NCBI GenBank assembly: GCA_003990705.1
Contig: AP018318.1
Location: 5,753,001-5,817,000, forward strand
DNA: 64,000 nt
Source of the DNA: Nostoc sp. HK-01
GTDB taxonomy: Bacteria > Cyanobacteriota > Cyanobacteriia > Cyanobacteriales > Nostocaceae
Direction of reading: 5' to 3'
Numbering within the stretch: position 1 is the stretch's first letter; the number at the start of each line of letters is the position of its first letter. This document shows positions 49,064 through 58,804 of the stretch, piece by piece. The notes beneath the pieces were generated by a model. It was given only the letters and a program-made list of their open reading frames with translations, did not search any database and was not told where the DNA came from. Position numbers and translations under genes: made by a program.

Positions 49064-50731
<1,668 letters not shown>

Positions 50732-50772
50732 GCTCTACCTTTCCAGATAAATAATATCTTTATCTTTTTTCA

Positions 50773-50804
50773 CAGTTTGCCTTGCCAAGGCAAGCTGTTT
50801 TTTT
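50773..50804 (+). terminator. Terminator after groEL
   Basis: The stem CAGTTTGCCTT ... AAGGCAAGCTG with a GCC loop (one mismatch near the base) is followed by seven T. Confidence 0.88.
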
Positions 50805-50909
50805 ATACACTGACTGATTTATTAGCAATCCAGCTATACAATTTGGGCTAATGCCAATTAATAGTAGTTGACCAATGACCGATCACCAATGAAAATTGAC
50901 AATTAACAA

Positions 50910-52052
50910 ATGATTAGTAAAATTCGCCGTCTCACCAAAAAAGTACGTAAGCCAAACTTCCCGGATTTTTATCATCAACCAGGAACCATACCGGGAACTC
51001 TGATTATTGATGAAGATGCCGAAGCGCCCACAATTGTTTTGTTTGATTACAATCAAACAAACTTTATCCGTAAACAAATAGCAACTCCAGAAGAGTGTCT
51101 GAATTACTTGGATACAGAATCTGTTTCTTGGGTCGATGTCCAAGGTTTAGGTAATCAAGATATATTACAGCGATTAGGTAAAGTCTTTGAGTTACATCCT
51201 CTAGTTTTAGAAGATGTAGTCAATATGGGAGAACGCCCTAAAATCGAAGATTATGAAGACCAATTACTAATTATTGCTCGCATGGTAGTTCCGAAAGAAA
51301 CAACCTGTGGATTTTATAGTGAACAAGTAAGTTTTGTATTAGGAAAACATTATTTGCTAACAGTGCAGGAAGAACCAGAACATGATTGTTTTGATAGTGT
51401 CAGAATGCGAATAGATAAAGGTAAAGGCATTATTCGGAAAAATGGCGCTGATTATTTAGCTTATGCTTTGTTAGATGCAATTATTGATGGTTTTTTTCCA
51501 GTTTTAGAACTTTATGGTGAACGGATTGAAGAATTAGAAGAAGAGGTAATCCTCAAACCTACACCACAAACACTACAACAAATTTATCAAATTAGACGGG
51601 AACTATTACAACTGCGGCGGTCTATTTGGCCGCAAAGAGATGCTATTAATGCGTTAATTCGAGATAGTAGCGATTTAATTAGTGAAGAGGTCAGAATCTA
51701 TCTCCGAGATTGCTATGACCACACCGTTCAAGTTATGGATATGGTGGAAACCTACCGAGAATTAGCATCAGGATTAATGGATGTATATCTATCAGCAGTC
51801 AGTAACAAAATGAATGAAATTATGAAGCTACTAACGGTAGTTTCAGCTATTTTTATTCCTTTAACTTTTGTTGCTGGTGTTTATGGGATGAATTTTAATC
51901 CAGATAAATCGCCATACAATATGCCTGAACTAAATTGGTATTGGGGATATCCAGTTTGCTTGGCTTTAATGGTAGCGATCGCAGTTAGTTTACTCATCCT
52001 ATTTTGGCGCAGAGGATGGCTCGCTAATTTTTCTAGTATTAAACATGATTGA
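50910..52052 (+). CDS. corA: CorA-type magnesium/cobalt transporter
   Basis: CorA is a pentameric Mg2+ channel in the plasma membrane. The 380-residue protein has the long soluble N-terminal domain (about 1-310), with acidic helix TPEECLNYLDTESVSWVDVQG, then two C-terminal helices. The selectivity signature GMNF follows the first helix (VAGVYGMNFNPDKSPYN, about 322-338). A basic ending LFWRRGWLANFSSIKHD fits the family. Length is somewhat above E. coli CorA (316) but typical of the cyanobacterial/archaeal type. A gene of unknown function follows after 41 bases and may be co-transcribed. Confidence 0.94.
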   Translation: MISKIRRLTKKVRKPNFPDFYHQPGTIPGTLIIDEDAEAPTIVLFDYNQTNFIRKQIATPEECLNYLDTESVSWVDVQGLGNQDILQRLGKVFELHPLVLEDVVNMGERPKIEDYEDQLLIIARMVVPKETTCGFYSEQVSFVLGKHYLLTVQEEPEHDCFDSVRMRIDKGKGIIRKNGADYLAYALLDAIIDGFFPVLELYGERIEELEEEVILKPTPQTLQQIYQIRRELLQLRRSIWPQRDAINALIRDSSDLISEEVRIYLRDCYDHTVQVMDMVETYRELASGLMDVYLSAVSNKMNEIMKLLTVVSAIFIPLTFVAGVYGMNFNPDKSPYNMPELNWYWGYPVCLALMVAIAVSLLILFWRRGWLANFSSIKHD

Positions 52053-52093
52053 AGCTAAATCATTAAAACTAATTCAGGGAGATAAAATTCCAA

Positions 52094-52807
52094 ATGCTCA
52101 AAGGTAGCGGCGATCAAAATTTAGTTGTATTGACACTTTATATTATTGGTGTATCTTACACCTTTAACCGCATGGTTGAATCTATAGATGATAAAATCAA
52201 ATATGCTTATAAAAGTGATGCAGTCAACGAACAACTAACAACACAAGAACTCAAAGACCAAATTGGAATTTCTTTTAAACTTAATTCTTCCTACTCATTA
52301 GAAGATTTAAAAGAATTACAAATTACCATTGAAAATAAATCAGATAATCTAGCTGTATATGTTGACTGGGAAAATAGCACTTTGGTAGTAGAACACACCA
52401 AGCAATCACGCCGTGTAATTCGGATTTCTCCCTATTTAACTCGTGACTTAGCAATACCACAAACTCCCAGTTTAATCACCCCGAAAAAAACCCTGACTGA
52501 AAAGGTGACAGCCGAAGATGTTTTAGAATTGGATTCTGTAGCCGGAACCTATTCTGCAAAAAAACCTCTAGTAAGTATCACTGGCTTAAAGAATGGTGGG
52601 CCGCCTCAAAAAAAGCTATATAACGACTTTATGAATCGAGGCAAAGAATTAGAATTTTCTTTACAGCTAGTGTTAAGAATATCTGATGTTCGGGTTGGGA
52701 TAGCACCAGGGATAAATATTCCACCGATGTATTTGATCAATTGTCCTTTCACGATCAAAAAATTACCTTGGACTTACGCTCTACCTTGGAATAAAAAGAA
52801 GAAATAA
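52094..52807 (+). CDS. Protein of unknown function downstream of corA
   Basis: The 237-residue protein has one hydrophobic segment near the N-terminus (about 9-25, VVLTLYIIGVSYTF). The rest is soluble and rich in beta-type residues (ISFKLNSSYSLEDLKELQITIENKSDNLAVYVDWENSTLVVE). I do not recognise a domain. The LEDLKELQITIENKSDN...VYVDWENS pattern might be a beta-sandwich adhesion-like fold, which is a guess. It follows corA by 41 bases on the same strand, and rnpB lies just after it. Confidence 0.7.
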   Translation: MLKGSGDQNLVVLTLYIIGVSYTFNRMVESIDDKIKYAYKSDAVNEQLTTQELKDQIGISFKLNSSYSLEDLKELQITIENKSDNLAVYVDWENSTLVVEHTKQSRRVIRISPYLTRDLAIPQTPSLITPKKTLTEKVTAEDVLELDSVAGTYSAKKPLVSITGLKNGGPPQKKLYNDFMNRGKELEFSLQLVLRISDVRVGIAPGINIPPMYLINCPFTIKKLPWTYALPWNKKKK

Positions 52808-52849
52808 CTCAAATCCGACACATGATGCCATCCAGGATTACACTGTAGT

Positions 52850-53303
52850 TAGGGAGAGAGTAGGCGCAGGCAGTTGCAGAACCGTCATTCATGATAGTTT
52901 TGAGGAAAGTCCGGGCTCCCGAAAGACCAAACTTGCTGGATAACGTCCAGTGCGAGCGATCGTGAGGATAGTGCCACAGAAAGATACCGCCAAAACAAGT
53001 AAAAAATAAAAAGTAAAAAAGCAAAAGAAACAAAAATTTCTTTTTACTTTTGCCCTTTAACTTTTGCCTTGTTTGGTAAGGGTGCAAAGGTGCGGTAAGA
53101 GCGCACCAGCAGCGTCGAGAGGCGTTGGCTCGGTAAACCCCGGTTGGGAGCAAGGTCAGAGGAACTACGGTTGGTCTTTTACCCGTTCCGTGTATGAGAG
53201 CCGCTAGAGGCGTTTGGTAACAACCGTCCCAGATAGATAACTGCCATCATGTAAATTTTTTTACATAGATAACAGAACCCGGCTTACTACCAACTCTCTC
53301 TCC
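52850..53303 (+). ncRNA. rnpB: RNase P RNA
   Basis: The RNA component of RNase P, which trims tRNA 5' ends. The 5' core AGGAAAGTCCGGGCTCCC (from about 52911) and the later AAAGATACCGCC (52979-52991), GGTAAACCCCGG and AGAGGAACTACGG blocks are conserved in bacterial type A RNase P RNA. The ends GGGAGAGAGT and ACTCTCTCTCC pair as P1. Between about 52993 and 53074 there is an AT-rich repeat arm in the P12 position, as known for heterocystous cyanobacteria. The limits are set by P1 pairing and are approximate. Confidence 0.94.
52993..53074 (+). repeat. Repeat-built hairpin inserted in rnpB (P12 position)
   Basis: The arm begins AAACAAG and ends CTTGTTT and contains AAAAGTA-type heptamers (TAAAAAGTAAAAAAGCAAAAG) mirrored by CTTTTTACTTTTGCC. 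It is thus a foldback of STRR-like repeats placed within the RNase P RNA helix P12. Confidence 0.8.
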
Positions 53304-53345
53304 TATTCGGATCATTAGTCATTTGTCCTGCGTCCTTTTTTGAGG

Positions 53346-53394
53346 ACTATTGACTATTGACTATTGACTATTGACTATTGACTAATGACTATTG
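53346..53394. repeat. Seven in-phase ACTATTG heptamers running into the rnc start
   Basis: Units of ACTATTG occur at 53346, 53353, 53360, 53367, 53374, 53381 (variant ACTAATG) and 53388. The variant unit supplies the ATG start of rnc (53385-53387), and the last unit encodes the next residues (Thr, Ile). An in-frame TGA two codons upstream excludes a longer product. Confidence 0.93.
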
Positions 53395-54104
53395 TTTATC
53401 CCCGTCGTCAAAGACAACTTGAAAGCTTAGTAAGAAAGTTAGGCTTGCCATTGGATGCACCAATTAAATGGCAACTTTTAGATTTGGCGCTAACTCACCC
53501 AACGGTATCTGATACAGCGAATTATGAACAACTGGAATTTGTGGGTGATGCTGTAGTGCGACTGGCTGCGGCTGTAATTTTATGGGAAAAATACCCAGAT
53601 TGCCAAGTTGGAGATTTTGCAGCGATTCGTTCGGTATTAGTGAGCGATCGCATTCTTGCCCAGTTAGCTAGAGAATATGGTTTAGAACTATATTTATTAG
53701 TTGCTGGTAGTGCCACCAGTGATAAAGTCGGTCAAGAATCACGCTTGGCTGATGCTTTTGAAGCTGTGTTGGGTGCGCTTTATCTCAGCACAAATAATTT
53801 AGATCTCATCCGTCCTTGGTTAGATTCTCACTTTGAGCAACTAGCCACAGAAATTCGGCTTGATCCGGCTCGGCTCAACTATAAAGCTGCTTTACAAGAA
53901 TGGACTCAAGCTCAATTTAAAGTTTTACCAGAATATCGTGTTGAGGAAATTAATCATCCCAACCGCAATCAAGAGCGATTTGCAGCAGAAGTTTGGCTCT
54001 ACGACAAAAAACTTGGTGAAGGTAGAGGACGTTCTATCAAAGCCGCAGAACAAGCAGCCGCGAAAGTTGCTTTTTTAGCAGTTAATAATCAGGAAAAGAC
54101 GTAA
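53385..54104 (+). CDS. rnc: Ribonuclease III
   Basis: RNase III cuts double-stranded RNA in rRNA and mRNA processing. The 239-residue protein has the family signature EQLEFVGDAVVRL (about 48-60, with catalytic Asp55), the second acidic block LADAFEAVLGALYLS (about 121-135) and a C-terminal double-strand RNA-binding domain (about 160-235, DKKLGEGRGRSIKAAEQAAAKVAFLAV). The start codon is inside a heptamer array and there is no Shine-Dalgarno. It lies directly downstream of rnpB, another RNA-processing gene. Confidence 0.96.
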   Translation: MTIVYPRRQRQLESLVRKLGLPLDAPIKWQLLDLALTHPTVSDTANYEQLEFVGDAVVRLAAAVILWEKYPDCQVGDFAAIRSVLVSDRILAQLAREYGLELYLLVAGSATSDKVGQESRLADAFEAVLGALYLSTNNLDLIRPWLDSHFEQLATEIRLDPARLNYKAALQEWTQAQFKVLPEYRVEEINHPNRNQERFAAEVWLYDKKLGEGRGRSIKAAEQAAAKVAFLAVNNQEKT

Positions 54105-54230
54105 AAATAACCTAAACTATCTCTCTTCATTTTTGCAACTGCTGTTTTAACTTTCGGCAATTCTTTTCAAGATAAGCAATAACAAAAATTGTTATCATAA
54201 TAGCTATTCTGGTTATAAAGTGAGGTATAG

Positions 54231-54497
54231 ATGAATATTTCCCTAACTCCTGAGCTAGAAGCATTTGTCCAAAAACAGGTTGAGTCTGGCTTGTACCATT
54301 CTCAAAGTGAAGTGATTCGGGAAGGGTTGCGTCTGTTGAAACGTTTTAACGACCATTCAGAGGAATATAAATTGTGGCTTAACGAACAAATTACTATTGG
54401 TCTTTCTGAGCTTGACAATGCCCAAAGTCTTCCCGCTGAAGGCGTACGGGAGCGTGTTCGCAGTAAGGCGCAAAAGTTGATGAAAAAGCCTGTGTAA
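54231..54497 (+). CDS. parD: Type II toxin-antitoxin antitoxin, ParD-like
   Basis: The 88-residue protein begins MNISLTPELEAFVQKQVESG, typical of ParD ribbon-helix-helix antitoxins. The strand NISLTP inserts in the operator DNA and also dimerises. The C-terminal part (about 45-88) wraps the toxin. It probably represses its own operon. Its stop (TAA 54495-54497) overlaps the toxin ATG by one base, confirming translational coupling. Confidence 0.92.
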   Translation: MNISLTPELEAFVQKQVESGLYHSQSEVIREGLRLLKRFNDHSEEYKLWLNEQITIGLSELDNAQSLPAEGVRERVRSKAQKLMKKPV

Positions 54498-54802
54498 TGA
54501 ACCCAAAAACTTATATTCTCTCCGTGCAAGCGGAGAATGACTTAGCGCAGATTTATGCTTATATTGCGCGAGATAATCAAGATGCTGCCGAACGTATGCT
54601 GGATAAACTTCTTTCCGCCTGTGAATTGCTGACAGATAACCCCAGAATAGGGCAGTATCGTTCTGACCTGACTTCGTTGACAGTCCGTTTTTGGTTGGTG
54701 CATCCCCGCTACTTCTTGATATATCGAGGAGAAAACCCTGTGGAAATTGTGCGTGTACTAGCTGCCAATATGGATATTACGCGAGAGCTTGCAGGAGAAT
54801 AA
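54497..54802 (+). CDS. parE: Type II toxin, ParE/RelE superfamily
   Basis: The 101-residue protein has the compact RelE/ParE fold: ILSVQAENDLAQIYAYIA (helical hairpin start, about 7-24), NPRIGQYRSDLTSLTVRFWLVHPRYFLIYRGENPVEIVRVL (about 53-93) with the RFWLVHPRYFLIYR strand pair and a conserved basic patch. ParE toxins inhibit DNA gyrase. The partner antitoxin is immediately upstream and overlapping. The pair sits between rnc and a broken gene, as is common for such modules in accessory gaps. Confidence 0.92.
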   Translation: MNPKTYILSVQAENDLAQIYAYIARDNQDAAERMLDKLLSACELLTDNPRIGQYRSDLTSLTVRFWLVHPRYFLIYRGENPVEIVRVLAANMDITRELAGE

Positions 54803-54818
54803 TCCAGTTATCAGATTG

Positions 54819-55607
54819 CTATTCTGACTGAATAATTTTAAACCCATTATTCACACCGTGGCTGGAATATATGCTAAAACCATCAGCGAATTGTATTGCT
54901 GGTTTATCTTCGGCGTGAAGACGATGTTCCGAATCTAATGATAATGTGGTTGGGCGATCGCAGACAAAACAGTATTGATCAAAAAGAAATATAATGCCAC
55001 TAGCAAGTACTACTTGCTCTATAACTTGGTATATTTCAGGGTTATAGTAACAATCTAACTCCGAAATAAAGAAATCAAATGTAGCAGATGTGTACATCCA
55101 GTCAAAGGGGGAAATGGTTTGAAAACTTATTTTTTTACTCCAAAGTTGCCAAACTAATTCGGATTGATTGTGCTTAAAAATTGTATCTAATATATTAAAA
55201 TCATCTTGGCGTGGGCAATCTAATTCTGAGGGAATATCTGGATTTTCTAAATATTTGATAAAATATTCTTGCGAATAAGAGTTAATAGGATCTAATATAG
55301 TTTGGTTCCAAAAATATTGGATTTCACGCCTGACAATATTTAATACATCATCTACAAAAGTTTCAAATAATCGGTTATTAGACGAACTCATTGATAGCAT
55401 TTCATTAATAGCTGCATAAGGACTAAGGCAAAAAACAATTTGCGGAATATCATTATCTACAAGCGAGTATAAATTTTTTACAACTTCTCTATTTTTATTT
55501 CTATCAATAGGTTCGGTGGAAAATACTATCTTCCGCTATTTCTTCCAATAAGCAGGAATTAAAGCTTCTTTTTGTGGTGTGAGCTTGTGATTTCTTGGTC
55601 TTGACAT
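54819..55607 (-). pseudogene. DUF6745-like gene broken by an in-frame TAG at codon 24
   Basis: Reading from ATG 55607 gives MSRPRNHKLTPQKEALIPAY then WKK, a TAG stop at 55538-55536, and then in the same frame RKIVFSTEPIDRNKNREVV, ...IPQIVFCLSPYAAINEMLS and the rest to 54819. Homologues I recall have a Trp where the TAG is (K-W-R), so a single TGG to TAG change explains it. The 3' part can still be read from ATG 55400 (193 residues, IQYFWNQTILDPINS...), which may be mistaken for a short intact gene. Function of the family is unknown. The gene is convergent with parE, 16 bases away. Confidence 0.8.
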
Positions 55608-55788
55608 AGACGTATAATTTGTATTTTGAATTGGATAAATATCTAAATCAATGTCATACATTAAGTAAAATTACTTAGTATATTTTGTTGTGCGTCTGAT
55701 AATGCAATGACATCATCTCCTAAAAAAACGGGAAAACTATGATTAACCCCTAATTGGGGAAATTTCCATGTAAGTCCCGAATAGGAAA

Positions 55789-56400
55789 ATGCTAAAAAAA
55801 TATTTGGTTAATAGTTTAATTTTGTCTTTTTCTCTAGTTCCCTGGCTGGGCGTGGGAATGCTGTTTGAATCTAAAGCCAATGCTTTACCAGGACAAAGTA
55901 CGGAAGAAGTAACTACTTGGATGAACGCCCATCCGACGCTGCGTCCGGGAAATGGTGAAAAATTGTATGTGCAGAAGAGTGACACAGCAGCCCAGCGATT
56001 CACCTTTCAAGCGTCGGTGTTACCTCCGGGTAAGGTGGAGTTTGCCAAAGACCGTAGCCGGATTCGTTACGAACGCTTGGCTATGTATGATGCTATTAAT
56101 GGTATGAGCTTTCAACGCCTACAAGAATCGTTGCGGATAATTTACGGCTACGATATCTATCAAGATTTTAATCAAGGTCAAGTGGTGTATGACTACCCTA
56201 GCCAAGGCGAAGTCAACTCGGCGCGGTTTGCCAAAACTCCCATTAAAGAAGCTTTACAAGGACAATTGCGTATAGGCGATCGCTATGCTTATTGGATAGA
56301 AATAGCTAAACCTCGCAGCGGTAAAGCTTTCACCGGACAAATGACGGTTTTACTCAAAAATGATGTAGAAAAATTGCTCAAAGAATTACAAACTCGTTGA
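55789..56400 (+). CDS. Exported conserved-type protein, unknown function
   Basis: The 203-residue protein has a signal peptide-like N-terminus (about 1-32, MLKKYLVNSLILSFSLVPWLGVGM, likely cleavage after SKANA). The mature part is mixed alpha/beta with RFTFQASVLPPG (about 70-81) and a repeated tyrosine-rich RLQESLRIIYGYDIYQDFNQGQVVYDYP stretch. No enzymatic motif is recognised. It should be periplasmic or lumenal. Start ATG is chosen at the first Met before the signal. Confidence 0.72.
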   Translation: MLKKYLVNSLILSFSLVPWLGVGMLFESKANALPGQSTEEVTTWMNAHPTLRPGNGEKLYVQKSDTAAQRFTFQASVLPPGKVEFAKDRSRIRYERLAMYDAINGMSFQRLQESLRIIYGYDIYQDFNQGQVVYDYPSQGEVNSARFAKTPIKEALQGQLRIGDRYAYWIEIAKPRSGKAFTGQMTVLLKNDVEKLLKELQTR

Positions 56401-56403
56401 ACC

Positions 56404-56772
56404 TTAACCTCCGCCAAACCCTCCAGATGGCGGGGTTTGCCATAGACCAGAAAAAATACTTTCCGTAGCCAGAGAAATTCTAATTAAATCTTCTTTGAGT
56501 AGGGGCGGCCAGTCTACCCCAGCTTTCCGCCCAGCTACATATAAATGCTGTGTCTTTACACCTAACTGATAAAGGGCAAAGGTTAATTCTCGGTCTAGAT
56601 TGGGTGCATCTTTGAGGGCTTCAAACACGACTTTTAACGCCAACAAAATTGAGGTAATCTGACCGGGAACAGGTGGTTTTCCCTGCTTCATCCGCATCAA
56701 CAAAGCATCAGGGTTTTCTTCGGTTGTGATTGTTTGAGAGACCAGCAGTTTGCGGGCTGTGTCGTAATTCAT
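56404..56772 (-). CDS. Small conserved-type soluble protein, unknown function
   Basis: The 122-residue protein is helical, with NPDALLMRMKQGKPPVPGQI (about 20-39) followed by LLALKVVFEALKDA (about 43-56) and AGRKAGVDWPPLLKEDLIRISLATESIFSGLW (about 80-111), then a GGFGGG tail. I recall such proteins in many cyanobacteria, but no function that the sequence supports. Some database entries label relatives as dethiobiotin synthetase; I see no P-loop here and do not follow that. It is convergent with the preceding gene, three bases apart. Confidence 0.75.
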   Translation of the reverse strand: MNYDTARKLLVSQTITTEENPDALLMRMKQGKPPVPGQITSILLALKVVFEALKDAPNLDRELTFALYQLGVKTQHLYVAGRKAGVDWPPLLKEDLIRISLATESIFSGLWQTPPSGGFGGG

Positions 56773-56849
56773 TAGCTAAACACAGATAAGAAGGCAGGAG
56801 ACAGAAGGCAGGAGGGAAAGTTTCTCTGGTTTGCATCCTACTTATATTT

Positions 56850-56980
56850 CAATACGGTTCGTTAACGGGTTAATTTTTTTAGACACCCCCAACCCCCTTC
56901 AAAAGAGGGCTAATAAGCCTCTTTTACCCCATTTTGAAGGGGGTCGCCGCAGGCTGGGGGATCTTAACTGAACCGTATTG
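56850..56980. mobile_element. Foldback (MITE-like) element, about 131 bp
   Basis: CAATACGGTTC (56850-56860) and GAACCGTATTG (56970-56980) are perfect terminal inverted repeats. Further inside, GTTAA pairs with TTAAC, CCCCCAACCCCCTTCAAAA pairs in part with TTTTGAAGGGGG and GGCTGGGGG, and AAGAGG pairs with CCTCTTTT. The whole forms a long stem and encodes nothing. A direct repeat ACTTAT flanks it imperfectly (56840-56845 and 56981-56986). Confidence 0.6.
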
Positions 56981-57051
56981 ACTTATCATTCTGTCTACCT
57001 ACTTAGACACTGCTAATTTATCAGTGTTTATCTGTTGATTCAAATATTTGT

Positions 57052-58566
57052 TTAACTTTGCGCCTCAATTTGTCTCACTACCGTCAGCGCTGAGTAACTC
57101 ACGCCAGCTGTACCTTCGCCGGGATGGGTGGAGTCGCCGACTAACCACAACGAGTTAATGGGTGTGCGGTTGGCGAAACCAAAAGGGCCAAAAGTGGGGA
57201 TTCTTTGACCGATGCCCCCAACTATACCGCGATCGCGTCCGGTGTAATGAGCAAAGGTGCGGGGTGTGGCGGCTTCTTGATAAATGATGGTTTCGGGTTT
57301 GAGATAGAAATATTTGTTGAGATGGGTGATCGCTTGTTCTGTATATTTTTGTTTCAGTCCTGGATAATCTGAAGTTTGCCACCATTGTTGATAATCAACG
57401 AAAGATGAAGCAATAATTGTCGCTTTGCCTTCAGGTGCGCGACCATCACCAGAATGACTGACGGAAACAAACAAGGAATTATTCTCGCCTATGAGGCCGT
57501 TAGCGTCGTAGAGAAATTGTAAATGGGGCGGACAATCTAAAGGAATAGCACTCGCATCTACGCCCAAGTACACAACAAATGCCCCTGATGGTGGTGGGAG
57601 TTTTTCTACACGCTGTTTATATCCTGATGGAACTTGATCACCCAATAACTGCACTAAATTTTGAACAGTCACGTTAGCTACCACATGGTCTGCTGGTTCT
57701 GTCCAAACTTCGCTTGTTTTTTGGTTGCGGATAACAACGGCGGTGGCTTGAGTATTTTCAACTTTGATGTGTTCGACAGTATGACGCATTAACAAGCGTC
57801 CGCCGTCTCTCTCTAAAGCTGTGACTAGGCGATCGCTCAACACCTGCATACTACCTTGCAGATGATACAATCCTTGGGGCAGTTGGGAGACACTCAAAGC
57901 TGTTGCGGCATACAGTAATGCTGTCTCTTCAGCACTGACCTGAGAATACAACTTCAATTGCAAATCTAAAAAGGTTTTCAATCGCTGATCATTACCCAGT
58001 CCGTATAACCTTAAGGCATCACCTACTGTTAATAAGGTGAAAGGCGCAGTAATCAAGGTGTTAGGACGCACAGCCTGAATTAATTGCCATAAATCCCACA
58101 AGTTACGCGGCGGTAACACTGGGTCACGCCCTTGAAATTCCCAACTAGCCTCAAATAAAGTTGCCATTAGCTGCCAGAATGGTTCGCTACCCGGAAATTG
58201 CCGTTGTCTTTCCTCTCGCCATTTATCGGGGTCACGCCAAACATTAATAGGCGTGTTTTCACCCGGTAAATAAACTGCACAAGCAGGGTCACAAGGGGTA
58301 GCAGGCGGTAAATCAATTCCTAGTTCCGCAAAGATGCGGTGGTGAATTCCTCCTGGTTCCAACCCAGCAACTTGAGTTGCACCAACATCAAAGGTGAACC
58401 CTTGACGCTTAAATGTAGACGCACAACCCCCCGGTACAATGGCTTGGTCAAGGACTAAAACGCTGTAGCCACGATGGGCTAGTAATGCCGCAGCAGTCAG
58501 TCCACCAATACCTGCACCAATCACTACAACACGAGATTTACTTTTGTCAATAGCAGTAATGGACAT
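57052..58566 (-). CDS. crtD: C-3',4' desaturase (CrtD) of carotenoid synthesis
   Basis: CrtD introduces the 3',4' double bond in myxoxanthophyll-type carotenoids. The 504-residue protein is a phytoene-desaturase-family flavoprotein, with N-terminal FAD motif VVVIGAGIGGLTAAALLAHRGYSVLVLD (about 13-40), the PGGCASTFKRQGFTFDVGATQ segment (about 45-65) and a C-terminal LWLVGDSTHPGEGTAGVSYSAL FAD block (about 474-495). The combination and length fit the cyanobacterial CrtD type; CrtH (cis-carotene isomerase) is a closely related alternative. It is convergent with nothing nearby; a foldback element lies downstream. Confidence 0.85.
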   Translation of the reverse strand: MSITAIDKSKSRVVVIGAGIGGLTAAALLAHRGYSVLVLDQAIVPGGCASTFKRQGFTFDVGATQVAGLEPGGIHHRIFAELGIDLPPATPCDPACAVYLPGENTPINVWRDPDKWREERQRQFPGSEPFWQLMATLFEASWEFQGRDPVLPPRNLWDLWQLIQAVRPNTLITAPFTLLTVGDALRLYGLGNDQRLKTFLDLQLKLYSQVSAEETALLYAATALSVSQLPQGLYHLQGSMQVLSDRLVTALERDGGRLLMRHTVEHIKVENTQATAVVIRNQKTSEVWTEPADHVVANVTVQNLVQLLGDQVPSGYKQRVEKLPPPSGAFVVYLGVDASAIPLDCPPHLQFLYDANGLIGENNSLFVSVSHSGDGRAPEGKATIIASSFVDYQQWWQTSDYPGLKQKYTEQAITHLNKYFYLKPETIIYQEAATPRTFAHYTGRDRGIVGGIGQRIPTFGPFGFANRTPINSLWLVGDSTHPGEGTAGVSYSALTVVRQIEAQS

Positions 58567-58804
58567 GGATATCTAGTTTATATTTCTTAATATTTCTATT
58601 CATAATTTTAGATTACTTAGAAACATTAAGTCTGTAGGCAAAAATCTACTGATGTTAAAAAAGCAACATAAAGTGTACTAACTATCCCAGTGATTAGTAT
58701 GTTCTTGAGTAAAAAGAATATACATAACTAATGCAACAACAAGAGATATTTTGGGGTGACGGATAAGATAAAGGAATAAGAACGCTGTAAACTCACCACA
58801 ACCC

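Noticed and set aside
54819-55400. Independent 193-residue gene
   Set aside because: Conserved frame continues upstream through a TAG to a better start at 55607.
56404-56772. Dethiobiotin synthetase
   Set aside because: No P-loop or other family motif; too short.
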